Below are positions 48,924 to 58,700 of a stretch of 64,000 nucleotides of DNA, piece by piece. The stretch is taken from contig JAUPFP010000023.1 in NCBI GenBank assembly GCA_036925085.1, positions 1,997,778 through 2,061,777 of the forward strand. Reading direction: 5' to 3'. The notes under the pieces are model-generated. The model was not told the origin of the DNA. It made no database searches and worked only from the letters and a program-made list of their open reading frames with translations. A program made the position numbers and the translations under genes. Every line of letters starts with the position of its first letter. Position 1 is the stretch's first letter. This DNA comes from Brachycybe producta. Its lineage: Eukaryota; Arthropoda; Diplopoda; Playtdesmida; Andrognathidae.

Positions 48924-48966
48924 AAATAATAACAGAGTGATCGGGGACCGATTTCTGTTATTATTT
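48924..48966 (+). other. Strong hairpin upstream of the second frame
   Basis: Outer 13-bp arms (AAATAATAACAGA and its exact mirror) enclose an inner ATCGG-GGA-CCGAT stem, 43 bases in all. It ends 61 bases before the start codon of the second frame. Both stems are perfect, which is unlikely by chance in a spacer of this size. Confidence 0.7.
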
Positions 48967-49027
48967 GGAAGTAACCACCAGCAGCGGGACTTTTGAAAAA
49001 GTAAGAACTTTCTAACTCTTAAGAAAT

Positions 49028-51205
49028 ATGCCAGGTAGAGGCTCATGGAGAGGAGGCAGAATGATGTCTGCCTCTTCTAGTGAAGATGAGACGGAGAGTG
49101 GAACGGCGGGGACCGCTGAACCCCTCTCTCAATCTACCTGCCAGCTACAAAGGGCGGGCGCCGCCAGTGCGCCAATAACAAGAAGAGAGTCGCCAAACAC
49201 AATAGATAGGCGCCGCACCTCCTCCGAACCGGAGAATTTTCACCGGCGTGGGGAGAAGCGCCTAAAAGCAAGCTTCAAGCGACCTGCCAATGTCGGGCGC
49301 GAAGGGAAGCCTGCTGCTCCAAGCAGCATCGTCCCCTTCGACGTCACGACATCAAAACACTACTGGGAGGAGCGGGAAGACCGCATCGATATTAATACAA
49401 TGGCATGGGGGGTTAACCAGGCGTTCCGCGATAGCATCGCGCCTGGTCAACCCATTCCGGGTGGAGCTGAAGCAAGAGGGAAGCGTGGGGGAGGTGGATC
49501 TGTGCCCTCCCCCCTCGAAGACCTCCACTTGGAGCTGCAGAGGGAGGCTGCTCTTCGTCGGGCAGCCAGAGATAAGAAGGAAGGGGAGGACAATCTGGCG
49601 TACCTCCGTGCGGTTTGCGCCCGCCTTGTCGAGCTGGGCTTACCGTGTACGGCGCAACTCCCGAAGGAGGAGCTCCTGCGAATCGAGGCCCGACTCCAAG
49701 AAGCCGCCCGAGTTACGTCGTCAGCTACGTCATCATCTCCATCCTCCGACTCGCCAGCAACCCTGACAACTGGCCTCTCCACATCTCCTTCTCCACCCAT
49801 AACGCCACCAGAGCCTTTCCAACACTGCTCACCGGTGCCGTCAATCACTCCGCCGCCTCCTCCTCATACACCATTATCGTCACCACCAACCTCCCGATGT
49901 GCCACGCCTCCACGCAGCGAGGCCGCCACACCAACTCCGACTCCAAAGCTACCTTCCATAGTGGTGGTTCCAAAACCTGTTCGTGTTCAGGTTGCCACTG
50001 GGGCTCGCCCCAAGGAGCCTCAACAGTCCTACAGGGGCCACCACTCTCCTCGAGACTCTCTTCAACGGCCACAACCACGTCGCTCTTCGCCACGTGGTTC
50101 CCATCTTTCGCCCCGACGCCGACCCGACGGAAGAAGTCAGCAGGAACAACGTGGTTCCTCTGGACGCGGCCCTCCGCCGCGTAATAACTTCGACCCAAGG
50201 GTCAGGCAAGACCTACAGGATCACCGAGTCCAACTGGACCGCGACCATCGCTATGAAACTCGGGGCCCTCCTACTTGGGTCCCGCGTCGCTCTCCTCCTC
50301 CGCCACCTCCGGGCCGCCCTTCTGGACAACCTACGCCTACACCTTTGATGCCGCCACCTTCCGCAGAGCGTGCCGCGTTCTTGAAAAAACAGAAGGCCAT
50401 CACAAACCTTCTGCAAGACGTCATGCGACAGGGAGGTGACCCCATGGAAGCACTGGGCCGTGCACCAGGAAGTGCCAAGCCACTGGAGGCGCTGAGCAGG
50501 AAGTCGGCATCGAAGCGACTACGTCAGCGGGCCCGCGATATGGCCCGGTCCGCCTTGCGCCATGCCAGGCCTATCACGGGCGCATCAGTTTCTTTGGAAC
50601 CTGCGGCTCCAACACCATCCCGACCAGCCGCACCGCCCACTGTACCCCATGCCGGGGCTACTCTGGGGCGGTTACCGCTGGATCATCCGTTCCGTGCAGC
50701 CACCTCCGGCGAGAGGTTGCTCAACAATCGGTGGGTCACTTGGCAGCGCGAAGTGCGCTCTGCCAACACCCTTTACATAGGACACTTCTCTTTGGAGGAA
50801 GGGTTTCCCCGTCTGGACCTCCCTCCCCGGGAGCGATATGTCGTGGGACTCTCCCGCCTAACAAGTGTCCTCATCACCATCGTCTTCCCAAGAAGACGGA
50901 TTGTTGAAACCACCAGTTTCGCCGGAGATGCCATCGATGAAGCCACGGAAGCCCTTTTGGGAGCTTTCGTCAACTCCGTCTTTAGACTGCCAGCTGGACA
51001 GACGTTCCGTACCAGCCGTCACTACATTCCGGAACCGGATCCTCGTTACCGAATCGCCGTCTTATGGGACGCCGCTTGGGCTACCTTGTACAACAAGCGG
51101 TCCTCCCGCAAGATTATCGGGGACCGGGACATCTTCAATATCTTCCACCGGGATCTACCTGACGACCAGGGGCAATGGCTGTCTGCCGCATCCAGCTACC
51201 GATGA
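49028..51205 (+). CDS. Second reading frame of the retroelement, unrecognised protein (725 residues)
   Basis: I do not recognise this protein. The start ATG at 49,028 follows GAAAT and is the first of the frame. Residues 1 to about 110 are Ser/Arg/Glu-rich. About 115-245 include a charged, probably helical region (EREDRIDINTMAWG, then ELQREAALRRAARDKK). About 245-440 are Pro/Ser/Arg-rich and disordered. About 460-520 are a second basic helical region (RLRQRARDMARSAL). The last about 165 residues look globular, with hydrophobic strands (YVVGLSRLTSVLITIVF, YRIAVLWDAAWATLYN). There is no signal peptide or membrane segment, so it is not an obvious envelope, and no polymerase, nuclease or integrase motif is seen. 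Arg-rich tracts would suit RNA binding. Overlapping frames here are shadows of GC-rich codons. Confidence 0.8.
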   Translation: MPGRGSWRGGRMMSASSSEDETESGTAGTAEPLSQSTCQLQRAGAASAPITRRESPNTIDRRRTSSEPENFHRRGEKRLKASFKRPANVGREGKPAAPSSIVPFDVTTSKHYWEEREDRIDINTMAWGVNQAFRDSIAPGQPIPGGAEARGKRGGGGSVPSPLEDLHLELQREAALRRAARDKKEGEDNLAYLRAVCARLVELGLPCTAQLPKEELLRIEARLQEAARVTSSATSSSPSSDSPATLTTGLSTSPSPPITPPEPFQHCSPVPSITPPPPPHTPLSSPPTSRCATPPRSEAATPTPTPKLPSIVVVPKPVRVQVATGARPKEPQQSYRGHHSPRDSLQRPQPRRSSPRGSHLSPRRRPDGRSQQEQRGSSGRGPPPRNNFDPRVRQDLQDHRVQLDRDHRYETRGPPTWVPRRSPPPPPPGRPSGQPTPTPLMPPPSAERAAFLKKQKAITNLLQDVMRQGGDPMEALGRAPGSAKPLEALSRKSASKRLRQRARDMARSALRHARPITGASVSLEPAAPTPSRPAAPPTVPHAGATLGRLPLDHPFRAATSGERLLNNRWVTWQREVRSANTLYIGHFSLEEGFPRLDLPPRERYVVGLSRLTSVLITIVFPRRRIVETTSFAGDAIDEATEALLGAFVNSVFRLPAGQTFRTSRHYIPEPDPRYRIAVLWDAAWATLYNKRSSRKIIGDRDIFNIFHRDLPDDQGQWLSAASSYR

Positions 51206-51608
51206 GGCCAGGTCCGGCGGGATTACCCCCCCGTACGGTTCATGGACCCAGGATCCTCCCCACCCTCCGCAGCAGGGATAGCTGTGCGCCACATGTACTC
51301 ATGTGGTTGCCACCCATCCGGGTGGCATTATCGAAAAATTTATAAAAAAATAAAATACGTTGCAACTGTTCTTTTCTTTTTAGATTTCAATAGCGGCTCG
51401 CCACTCAGCGAGCATTAATTATCTTTGTTTTATGTTTTCAGCCTTTTCCAATTTTTAAGGGCGCTGACACTTCGGTGCCAGTGCCTTTCCATAACCACCT
51501 CTGTACACGGTAAGTCCTCAGCCACCCATGTCTCCCCGCTGCGTAACTTGAAAACCTTCCACCCTTGGCTGGAGTACGAGGACGTACTCCAAGCAAAGTT
51601 GGAGGGTA
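51206..51608 (+). other. 3' untranslated tail of the retroelement
   Basis: Short spacer before the 3' LTR. It contains a perfect 8-bp hairpin with AGGA loop (51,571-51,590), a splice-donor-like GGTAAGT (51,509) and an acceptor-like TTTTCTTTTTAG (about 51,373-51,384). The purine-rich stretch AAAGTTGGAGGG just before the LTR is the best polypurine-tract candidate, though it is imperfect. Confidence 0.55.
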
Positions 51609-52296
51609 TGTAACACCCTGTAAATCGTGATCCCGCCAAAACCATAGCCTGGGGGGTAAACAACTCTCAACCGTCCCTCCCTCCTCTCTGACTCACCTTT
51701 CTGACTCATGCCCAAGTGGCGGATTGATACATAAAGGACCATGGTCACTTGGACCTGGTTACACCTCGCAGGTGTACACAGGTCCAAGGTATAAAAGGAC
51801 CATGTTCCTCTTTGTTCCTCAGTTCTTTCCTTTGCCTGTTTTTGCGATACATTCCAAATCATGGGCCTGAGGATTTCCAGTTAGTATTTTACTATTCACC
51901 CTTGTATCTGTACTTCTTACAAGGAATGAATAAAAGTGTTGTAATAAGAAGTAGCGTTGTCTCTATGTCTTTATGCTAATAACTTCTCTTCAGAGGCCGG
52001 AGGTTTCATAGGGCAGGAGCTATACGATTCTCAGCAGCTACAACATCTTCTCTAGTCGGAATACCGATGGAGAAGATGTATATCAGCATCAACCGGAAGA
52101 GAGAGAGATGGCCGCCACTCTCCTGCATTGATTTCACCCCCATGCAGAAGAGTGACTTCAATCTATCTCCATCCAGCTCTCTCTACAGCTCGGATCTTCT
52201 CTGTGCAGGTGTCATACTGCTCAGAGAAGAAACGAAAAGTAGAAAATGTCATCTAAAGGTTGGTAATAAAATATTGGTTGATGTCAAAAGCTCACA
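51609..52296 (+). repeat. 3' LTR (688 bp)
   Basis: The same sequence as 42,033-42,720 by eye, TG to CA. The TATA box falls at 51,790-51,796 and the AATAAA at 51,929-51,934. It is followed directly by TA repeat. Confidence 0.93.
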
Positions 52297-52297
52297 A

Positions 52298-52368
<71 letters not shown>

Positions 52369-52379
52369 ATATATATATA
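52297..52379. repeat. TA array, right of the retroelement
   Basis: (TA)n with a few G interruptions, the continuation of the array at 41,885-42,032 across the insertion. It runs straight into a family A foldback. Confidence 0.93.
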
Positions 52380-52517
52380 ATTGGCTGGTTATGTAGTCTG
52401 ACGTCACATGCTCCGCCCTTTCAACGTCAGACTACATAACCAGCCAATTAGAAGTTGCCGGTCGTCATAACAAGGGCGGAGCCAACTGAAGTTCTGACCT
52501 ATTTCTAACTGCCTGTG
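52380..52517. repeat. MITE family A, copy 3 (inner hairpin plus right arm)
   Basis: A hairpin (AATTGGCTGGTTATGTAGTC and its mirror ending at 52,450) encloses CACATGCTCCGCCC. It is followed by the family's right arm (AAGTTGCCGGTCGTCATAAC, GGGCGGAGCCAACT) and the CTGCCTGTG terminus. The left arm is replaced by the TA array, so the array expanded in, or broke, this element. Confidence 0.75.
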
Positions 52518-52571
52518 TAAATTTACAGATAATGTCACTGATAAATTGACAAAGCTGTCAGTGCTACAATA

Positions 52572-52854
52572 CAGTGGCTTCTCTAGTGGGGTACGGACCG
52601 CAATGGGTGACACCAATCACAGGGGTGTACACACGTTGTTCTCATACATACTTGTAAAATTGTTGTTTAATAATTTTTATATTTAATATATTTTATGCTA
52701 GAATAGAAATGTAAATTTAGGGCCTAAATTTACCCATTTACCCACATTACTAACGATTCTGTTTGGCCTGGTACAGAAGGTCCAAGGAGGAAGTCGGGAG
52801 GGGTGACACCATGAGTAACTGCACTGAGTGACACCAACCCTAGTGACGCCACTG
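52572..52854. mobile_element. Small hAT-like element with 8-bp target duplication
   Basis: Ends CAGTGGCTTCTCTAG and CTAGTGACGCCACTG (mirror CAGTGGCGTCACTAG) resemble the CAGTGGCGT-type termini common in hAT transposons. The flanks are CTACAATA (52,564-52,571) and CTGCAATA (52,855-52,862), an 8-bp duplication with one change. The sub-terminal GGGTGACACCAA words are also mirrored. The element is 283 bp and non-coding. Confidence 0.8.
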
Positions 52855-52862
52855 CTGCAATA

Positions 52863-53968
52863 GCATAGTTTACCACATTACATGGCAGAGATAAGTTTGA
52901 AATTGTTTGAAGAAATTACATGTGGTGATTGTCCTAAACTACAGTCTATAGGGATGTGCGTACAGCACTATATATGGGCAGAGCTGTCCACTCTAGAAAA
53001 ATTAAGGAGATTTTTGCTAGAACCAATTCATACTACTGGTCTTTTTTTTTTACTAGGGTTATAAGACAATATAATTTTCTTCCTAAGGAAGCAGTGAATG
53101 GGGGGGGGGAGAGAATACCGTAATTTTGTTTTGTGGGATTGACAATTGTATATTAATTTTGTTTTTAATATACATGTATATGTGTGCTGCATGTATGGTG
53201 TAGCATTGGTGTTGCTGTTTAACAGTGCTTTATGCCTGCACTTGGACCTGTATGTCCCTCTGCCATAGGCCCATTGGACTGCTAGCAGAGTACTTTTTGT
53301 AATTGTAAACAGAGAAGTGCGGGAACGGGAATGTTGGGTGAAATAAATACATTCCCAGTGATGTCTACAAGACTTTTACAAATGCATTTACGATAACACT
53401 CAATATAAACATCTCCTTAGAATAATAACCAGAAAAGGCTGTAAAATCACCTGCATTGAGGCTACGCGGTTGCTAATCGAAAGAATTTCCTTTTTTTATT
53501 TTTCTATCTTTCCAATGAATAATTAATGAATTTTACAACTTTCAAAACAAAATATTTTAGATTTTGCATCAAAAATCATGACAAATTAGCATAAAACAAA
53601 AAAAAATCATGAAACTTTTTCATAATATCAATAATTTGTTACATAAAACAAAGCAATAACGTGAAACGACAACAAACATACTTTGAAATGTATACCTTTT
53701 TTTTCGGATCAGCGGCAGCCATCTTGCAAAACTCAACCTAAACTTCTTTTACAAAAACTGTTCTAACTATAAAATTCGTGATTAAAACTGATACAACAAC
53801 TTTTCAAAAGAGTCAAAAGTTCTTAAACACGCAATTATAACTTAAAACACAAGAAATAATACCGATAAGAAAAAAAACTTATGAAACAAACATAATATTA
53901 CCGGTGCAACATCTGATCAACAGGTGTTTTGGCGCTTCTTGTACTATTGTAAACGCGCGAATGAAGAC
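52863..53968. other. Non-coding stretch upstream of TBC1D5
   Basis: A 60-codon frame at 52,882-53,064 shows no recognisable family and no splice context. GCCATCTTG at 53,718-53,726, a YY1-type word, and a GC-rich start of the tandem repeat near 53,950 suggest a possible promoter region, but this is only an inference. Confidence 0.45.
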
Positions 53969-54565
53969 GGCGGCGCCGCGCCGATCACAGCCAATAATAC
54001 TTTGAAATTGTGACAAACTTATTATTTTTATTGTGGAAGTGTATACATTAAAAATAAGAAACACGTTCAAAATTATACAATTCTTTGTATTTGTATTTTA
54101 AAAACAACAAAAATAAACTTTTTTTATTATTTAAATATAAAATACCAAAAACAAACAGTGGCGGCGGTACGCCGATCAAAGGCAATTCAAGAAATTTTAG
54201 AAACATTTTCACTACTTTCTTGTTGAATATTACTTCAATAGAAATACAAAATAAATTCATAAATATTCAGTTATTTATATTTGTATTCTAAAAAATTAAA
54301 GAATAAGCATTTTTACCTATTTAAATCTAATATAACAATAAACTTCGGCGGTGGTACGCCGATCAAAGTTAAATTTATAACAAAATTGTCATAAATTTCT
54401 TGTTTAATATGTGAGTTTATGCATTTTAAATATAAAAAAGATTCATAAGAATATATTTAATCTGATGTATACTCTAAAACACACAAAAAATAAGCTTTGT
54501 ATATATTTAAACTCAAAAACAACAATAAACGGCGACGGCTAAAATGCTAAATTACGCCGAGCAAA
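53969..54565. repeat. Diverged tandem repeat, about 187-198 bp period
   Basis: A GC-rich motif, GGCGGYGGTACGCCGATCAAA-like, recurs near 53,969, 54,159 and 54,346, with a weaker copy near 54,531. The motifs are embedded in very AT-rich spacers that also align (TATTTGTATTYTAAAA, TATTTAAAT). Positions of GCCGATCA at 53,980, 54,171 and 54,358 give spacings of 191 and 187. The spacers have diverged more than the motif. Confidence 0.75.
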
Positions 54566-54963
54566 TCGTACGTAACAGTATAGAAACGACAAACCATTTT
54601 TCCTGATAATGTGGCGCCACCTATGAACAATCAGAAGAAAGAGACATGTTTGTTTACATTTTTTTTATGTTAGCCTGTAATGGACACCAACGATTTTATA
54701 TGAGGATCTTTGATGGACACGTCGTATTTACAAAAATAAATAGTCTCACATTTTTTGTATTTGTTTATTGACTGAAATAAGAATGACTTAAAACTTTTAA
54801 CAGATTTCATCTGAGTTACGTCCACTTTAAAGACAACCGTAAATATAACTAAAAATACCTTTTTAAAGCTTTTGTTTAGAGACAAAAAAAAGTGTGTATG
54901 TGGAAATTGGAATTCAACAAAAAACGTTAAATTATTAAAAAAAAAAAACACGACTCATATTTT
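54566..54963. other. Non-coding DNA
   Basis: AT-rich, with no gene or repeat recognised. A GTGGCGCCACC palindrome is at about 54,611-54,621. Confidence 0.5.
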
Positions 54964-55363
54964 CACATGAAGCTGACAAAAAGTGCAACATGAGTTCAGA
55001 GACAAAAACCACAACAAAAATGCCAGAAAAAAAGCAGACGTTGAAAACAAACTGTCAGCTATAATCAAGACAAAACCAAAACATATTTGTGACACAACAC
55101 AAACAAATTTAGGTTTTGTTCTGTTGTTGTTTTAATATTAATTAGTATTAAATTAATGTAAGTGTCTAAGGTTGTAAAAATGTTGCGTGTTACCGAGACA
55201 AAACACAAACCTTTCGATGTTTACTGAATGTAGTCAGGTGATAAGCATATAGTTTGTGAAATTCCAGACAAAACAAAACACAAAAAAGTCACAGAAACGT
55301 TTTAGACTTGTCGCCAATTTGTCTTGAAACACTTGAGTTAGATGTTTTTGTCAGCTTCATGTG
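54964..55363. repeat. Inverted-repeat element, family L copy 1 (400 bp)
   Basis: Ends CACATGAAGCTGACAAAAA and its exact reverse complement (55,345-55,363). Its left half is the mirror of the right half of 56,836-57,325 (for example AACATGAGTTCAGAGACAAA), so the two copies lie in opposite orientation on either side of the TBC1D5 start. No coding capacity. Confidence 0.8.
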
Positions 55364-55720
55364 GATTTTTATTAAATCAAAGCTAATTAGAAACAAGACA
55401 ATAAGAATAAAGTAATAGAAAACAATAATTAAGATAACAAAATTGTCAAAAGACATAAAAATAAATAGTGTAAAACTTTGTATGAAAAACAAACAAACAA
55501 AAAAAAAAGCAACGAGAATTCTTCAATTTTGTGATTCCGAAATATGTTTTATCAGTAAATTGAAAGAAAAAGAGGCTAATTTGAAGGCTAAACGATAAGA
55601 TGAGAGAGAGGAAGAGATAGAAAGAAAGAGAGAAGGAGAGATTAGAGGTCATTTGGTGTTTTCTTTTTTTATGTATGATGAAATGAAACACAGACACACA
55701 AGACGAAAAGAGTGAATCAA
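55364..55720 (+). other. Likely TBC1D5 promoter / 5' untranslated region
   Basis: AT-rich with a GA-rich stretch (about 55,600-55,640) directly upstream of the start codon. I see no TATA box that stands out. Transcript start not determined. Confidence 0.4.
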
Positions 55721-58700
55721 ATGGCTGAAGCAGAACAATTTCGATGGTCACAAAATGAGGATGACTTCAAGTGCGGAGACAACATTTCGATAGATGGTGG
55801 TAATAACGGTAAAGATAACGGTAATGGTAACAAGTGTTTTAATCTAAAGAAACTCAAGGTTTATTTTTTTATTTTTTTTTTACAGATAGAACAGAAGAAG
55901 AAGACGAAGAAGAGGAAAGTAGTTTGATTGTGGTCGAAATGCCATCGACGAAAATAAGAAAAAACCTTAAAGAAGAAGAAGACGACGAAGATTCGGAAGG
56001 ACAGAGAAATACGAAGACACGTAACGAAGTTGCGATGAACGGATCTCAAGTCTATGTGTAACTCTAACTATATTAAACTAGTTAAAAGCTAATTAGAAAA
56101 TCTGTTTTTTTTTTGGTTATTCGTAGAGACGAATGGAAGAGGTTGTTTGTTTCGTCTAATTATCCTTTGAATCTTAAGGAATTTACTTTTCAAGGAGAAT
56201 TAAGAAGTTGTCGCTTTAGAAGTGTTTGTTGGAAGGTTCGTGGGTAGATTTCTTTCTTCCATATTTATGTTTTTCTGTCATTTTTCTCCCCCCTCGATAT
56301 TATTAAAGCGTAGTTTTAATGTTATGTAACTGTCAATTACAACAACAACAAAAAACATTTCATCTTTAAAGATGACCTTTGATCTATTGCAACGAAAAAA
56401 GAAACGAATGTGTGAATGACCCGAGATATATGAAAAAGGGGAGGACTGAGTTTCTTGTGTCTTTGAACGATTAATAACAGAATTTCAACACTTGAATTAA
56501 TATTCAATACGTCAATCATAATTATGAAAAATAAAATACCCTCTGTGTTGTTTTAAAAGCTTAATTTAAAAAGATAATTAGCATGAACATATCCTTAAGT
56601 GATTGAGCTACCCTTCTCGTTTTTAAATCAAAAGTTTTCAACAGTTGAAAACAAAAGGTTTCTTGAAAACTATTCTTATTTACCCCCCTCCCCCCCTTTC
56701 TGTCCAGCAGTTATTTATTCAGTGTGTAGAAAAATTAAAAAGTTAAAAACGAAATTAAAGCGAGTAAAATAAGAATGCTATTCATATTTTTTTTTAGATT
56801 CTTTAGAACTTTCCATATAAAAAAATAACCTAAAGGCCGATCCACATCAAGCTGACAAAACAGAAACTTAAGTGTTTCGAAACAAACTCTCGACAATTCT
56901 ACAACATTTCTGACGACTTTTGTGTTTTGTTTTTCATTTATCTGCAATTTCACGTCGCAAGTCGCTAGAAATCTGAAGGTTTTTGTTTTGTCTCGGTACT
57001 AAACAACATTTTGTCAACTCTGTTTGTGCAGTGTGGACAGTTAGTATTAAAACAACAACAGAATAGTGAAATAATTTTAAATAAAACACTTCAAAGCAAC
57101 ACTAAAGACTGTTATGCACGTCTGTGTGGACAGGTATATAGAAACACAAAACAAAACCTGAATTTGTTTGTGTTGTGTCACAAATATGTTGTGGTTTTGT
57201 CTTGATCACTGCTGACAGTTGTTTCAGGTTTGTTTTGTTTTCAAAATCTGCTTTTTCTGGCATTTTTTCTGTGTTTTTTGTCTCGAACTCATGTTGCACT
57301 TTTGTCAGCTTCACGTGGATCGGGCAAAAGATAGGCTACAATATTATTTTTCAAGAAATTATTAAAGTTATAGTTGCTTTTCAGCGTTTTTTGTTTATTT
57401 GTTATTACAAACAGAAACTTAAAATGCAATCATTTACTTTCAAAAAAAGGTTTTTCTTAAATGCTTACCGAAAGAGCAAAGTGAATGGAAACAAGAATCG
57501 AGAAAACATCACGAACATTACCGACAACTAAAGTCAAAGGTTTAAATGCGAATGAATGAGATATTTATATTCATTTACGTAATTGACAATCATCTTGGTG
57601 TTGATTTTTTAGTTTATAATTAATCCGAGGAGTGAGAATGGCGAATTCGATCCATTTATTGACAACCCTTTATCTCAGGAGGAGACAGTAAGATAAAAGA
57701 ACGCAAACTTCATACTAAATCGAACATCAAACCTGACTCTATTCATATTTTCAGAGCCCTTGGAATCAGTTCTTTCAAGATAGTGAACTCAAAATAACTA
57801 TTCAACAAGATGTCGATCGAACGTAAAGCTTGAATTTGAACAGTTTTGAACTATTTCGATGCCTTTTTTACCCCTGAAAATTTTCATTACAGATTCCCAG
57901 AAGTTGAGTTCTTTCAGTCGAAAGAAATTCGTAATCTGATGATCAACATCTTGTTTTGTTACGCTCGCGAACATCCACAAGTGTCATATCGACAAGTAAG
58001 ACAAAAAAAAACTGACGAGATAGAACCAAACTGAACCTTAAGTCAGACTGAAACACAGAAACTTACGGAAAACACGAAAAAACATTACTTTCAACGTCTT
58101 GAACTGCACAGGCAAAACGTTGCATGTGGACTTGCTTTAAGACTTCTTAAAACAAAAGTTGAAAAACAATTAAAAGAACTTAAAAAACAGTGGAGAAAGA
58201 GGAGTGTTGAAACGCAGGAACACGGTATTAAGTCCTTTTCGCGCCTTTTAAGTGTGTTTAAATTTTAAATGCTTATCCGTGTTTCCATGTTTCAGTATGA
58301 TCTTTCAATTTTTTTTTATTGTAACGTGTTTTTTTGTTGTTGATATTTTTTAGGGCATGCACGAACTTCTCGCTCCTCTCGTATTCGTACTACATTCCGA
58401 CATGGAGGCATTCAAACATGCCGTCGAGATCGACTTCATCGAGTAAGTCTCGAAATAGAGCCTTAAAACTCGCCATCTTTTTTTTTTGGCATGTTGTAGT
58501 TTTTTTTTAGTTTTTAGTTTTGCCATGCGTTTATGTTTTATTTTTTCAGTTCTTTCGATTCTACGACAAGGTCAGCACAAAAGAGCAATTTTTTTGCAAA
58601 ATTAGGTTTTTCTTAATGCATGATAACAATTTATTTCGTTGATTTCACTTTTATCATGTTGCTAACTTAAAAGTTTACTTCCGAAAAAGATTTTCAGGTG

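Larger units (their letters stand above)
47537..49027 (+). other. Inter-frame spacer of the retroelement (1.5 kb)
   Basis: No reading frame of note; the sequence is more AT-rich than either flanking frame. It contains TTCACACC-TC-GGTGTGAA followed by ATAAAA (48,441-48,462), a CAAAATGGCCGCC word (47,864), two CCACGTGG words (about 47,931 and 47,955), and a strong hairpin at 48,924-48,966 just before the second frame. This is where pol would be expected in an autonomous relative. The spacer could carry signals for a separate or spliced message. Confidence 0.65.
42033..52296 (+). mobile_element. Non-autonomous LTR retroelement (Ty3/gypsy-like Gag), 10.26 kb
   Basis: Two 688-bp LTRs bound a 8.9-kb interior holding a Gag-protease frame and a second long frame of unknown function, both open. 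No reverse transcriptase, RNase H or integrase region is recognisable anywhere between the LTRs, so it would depend on a partner element. The Gag core and zinc knuckle place it near Ty3/gypsy (Metaviridae). LTRs begin TG and end CA and look identical by eye, which implies a very recent insertion. Flanks on both sides are TA repeat (ATATAT on each side), so the target duplication cannot be measured. As a non-autonomous unit it looks whole. The interior is clearly more GC-rich than the host DNA. Confidence 0.9.

Noticed and set aside
49615-50184. 189-codon frame overlapping the second retroelement frame
   Set aside because: It and the antisense frames around it are shadows of the GC-rich, Pro/Arg-rich coding frame; the main frame spans the region without interruption.
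49028-51205. Envelope assignment for the second retroelement frame
   Set aside because: Position would fit, but there is no signal peptide, membrane span or Cys pattern.
52882-53064. 60-codon frame upstream of TBC1D5
   Set aside because: Looks more balanced than most but has no recognisable family, no long continuation and no splice context.
55859-55885. 27-bp GT-AG interval as an intron of TBC1D5
   Set aside because: Too short for normal splicing, and it leads to a stop in the next exon. The donor at 55,809 gives a consistent frame.
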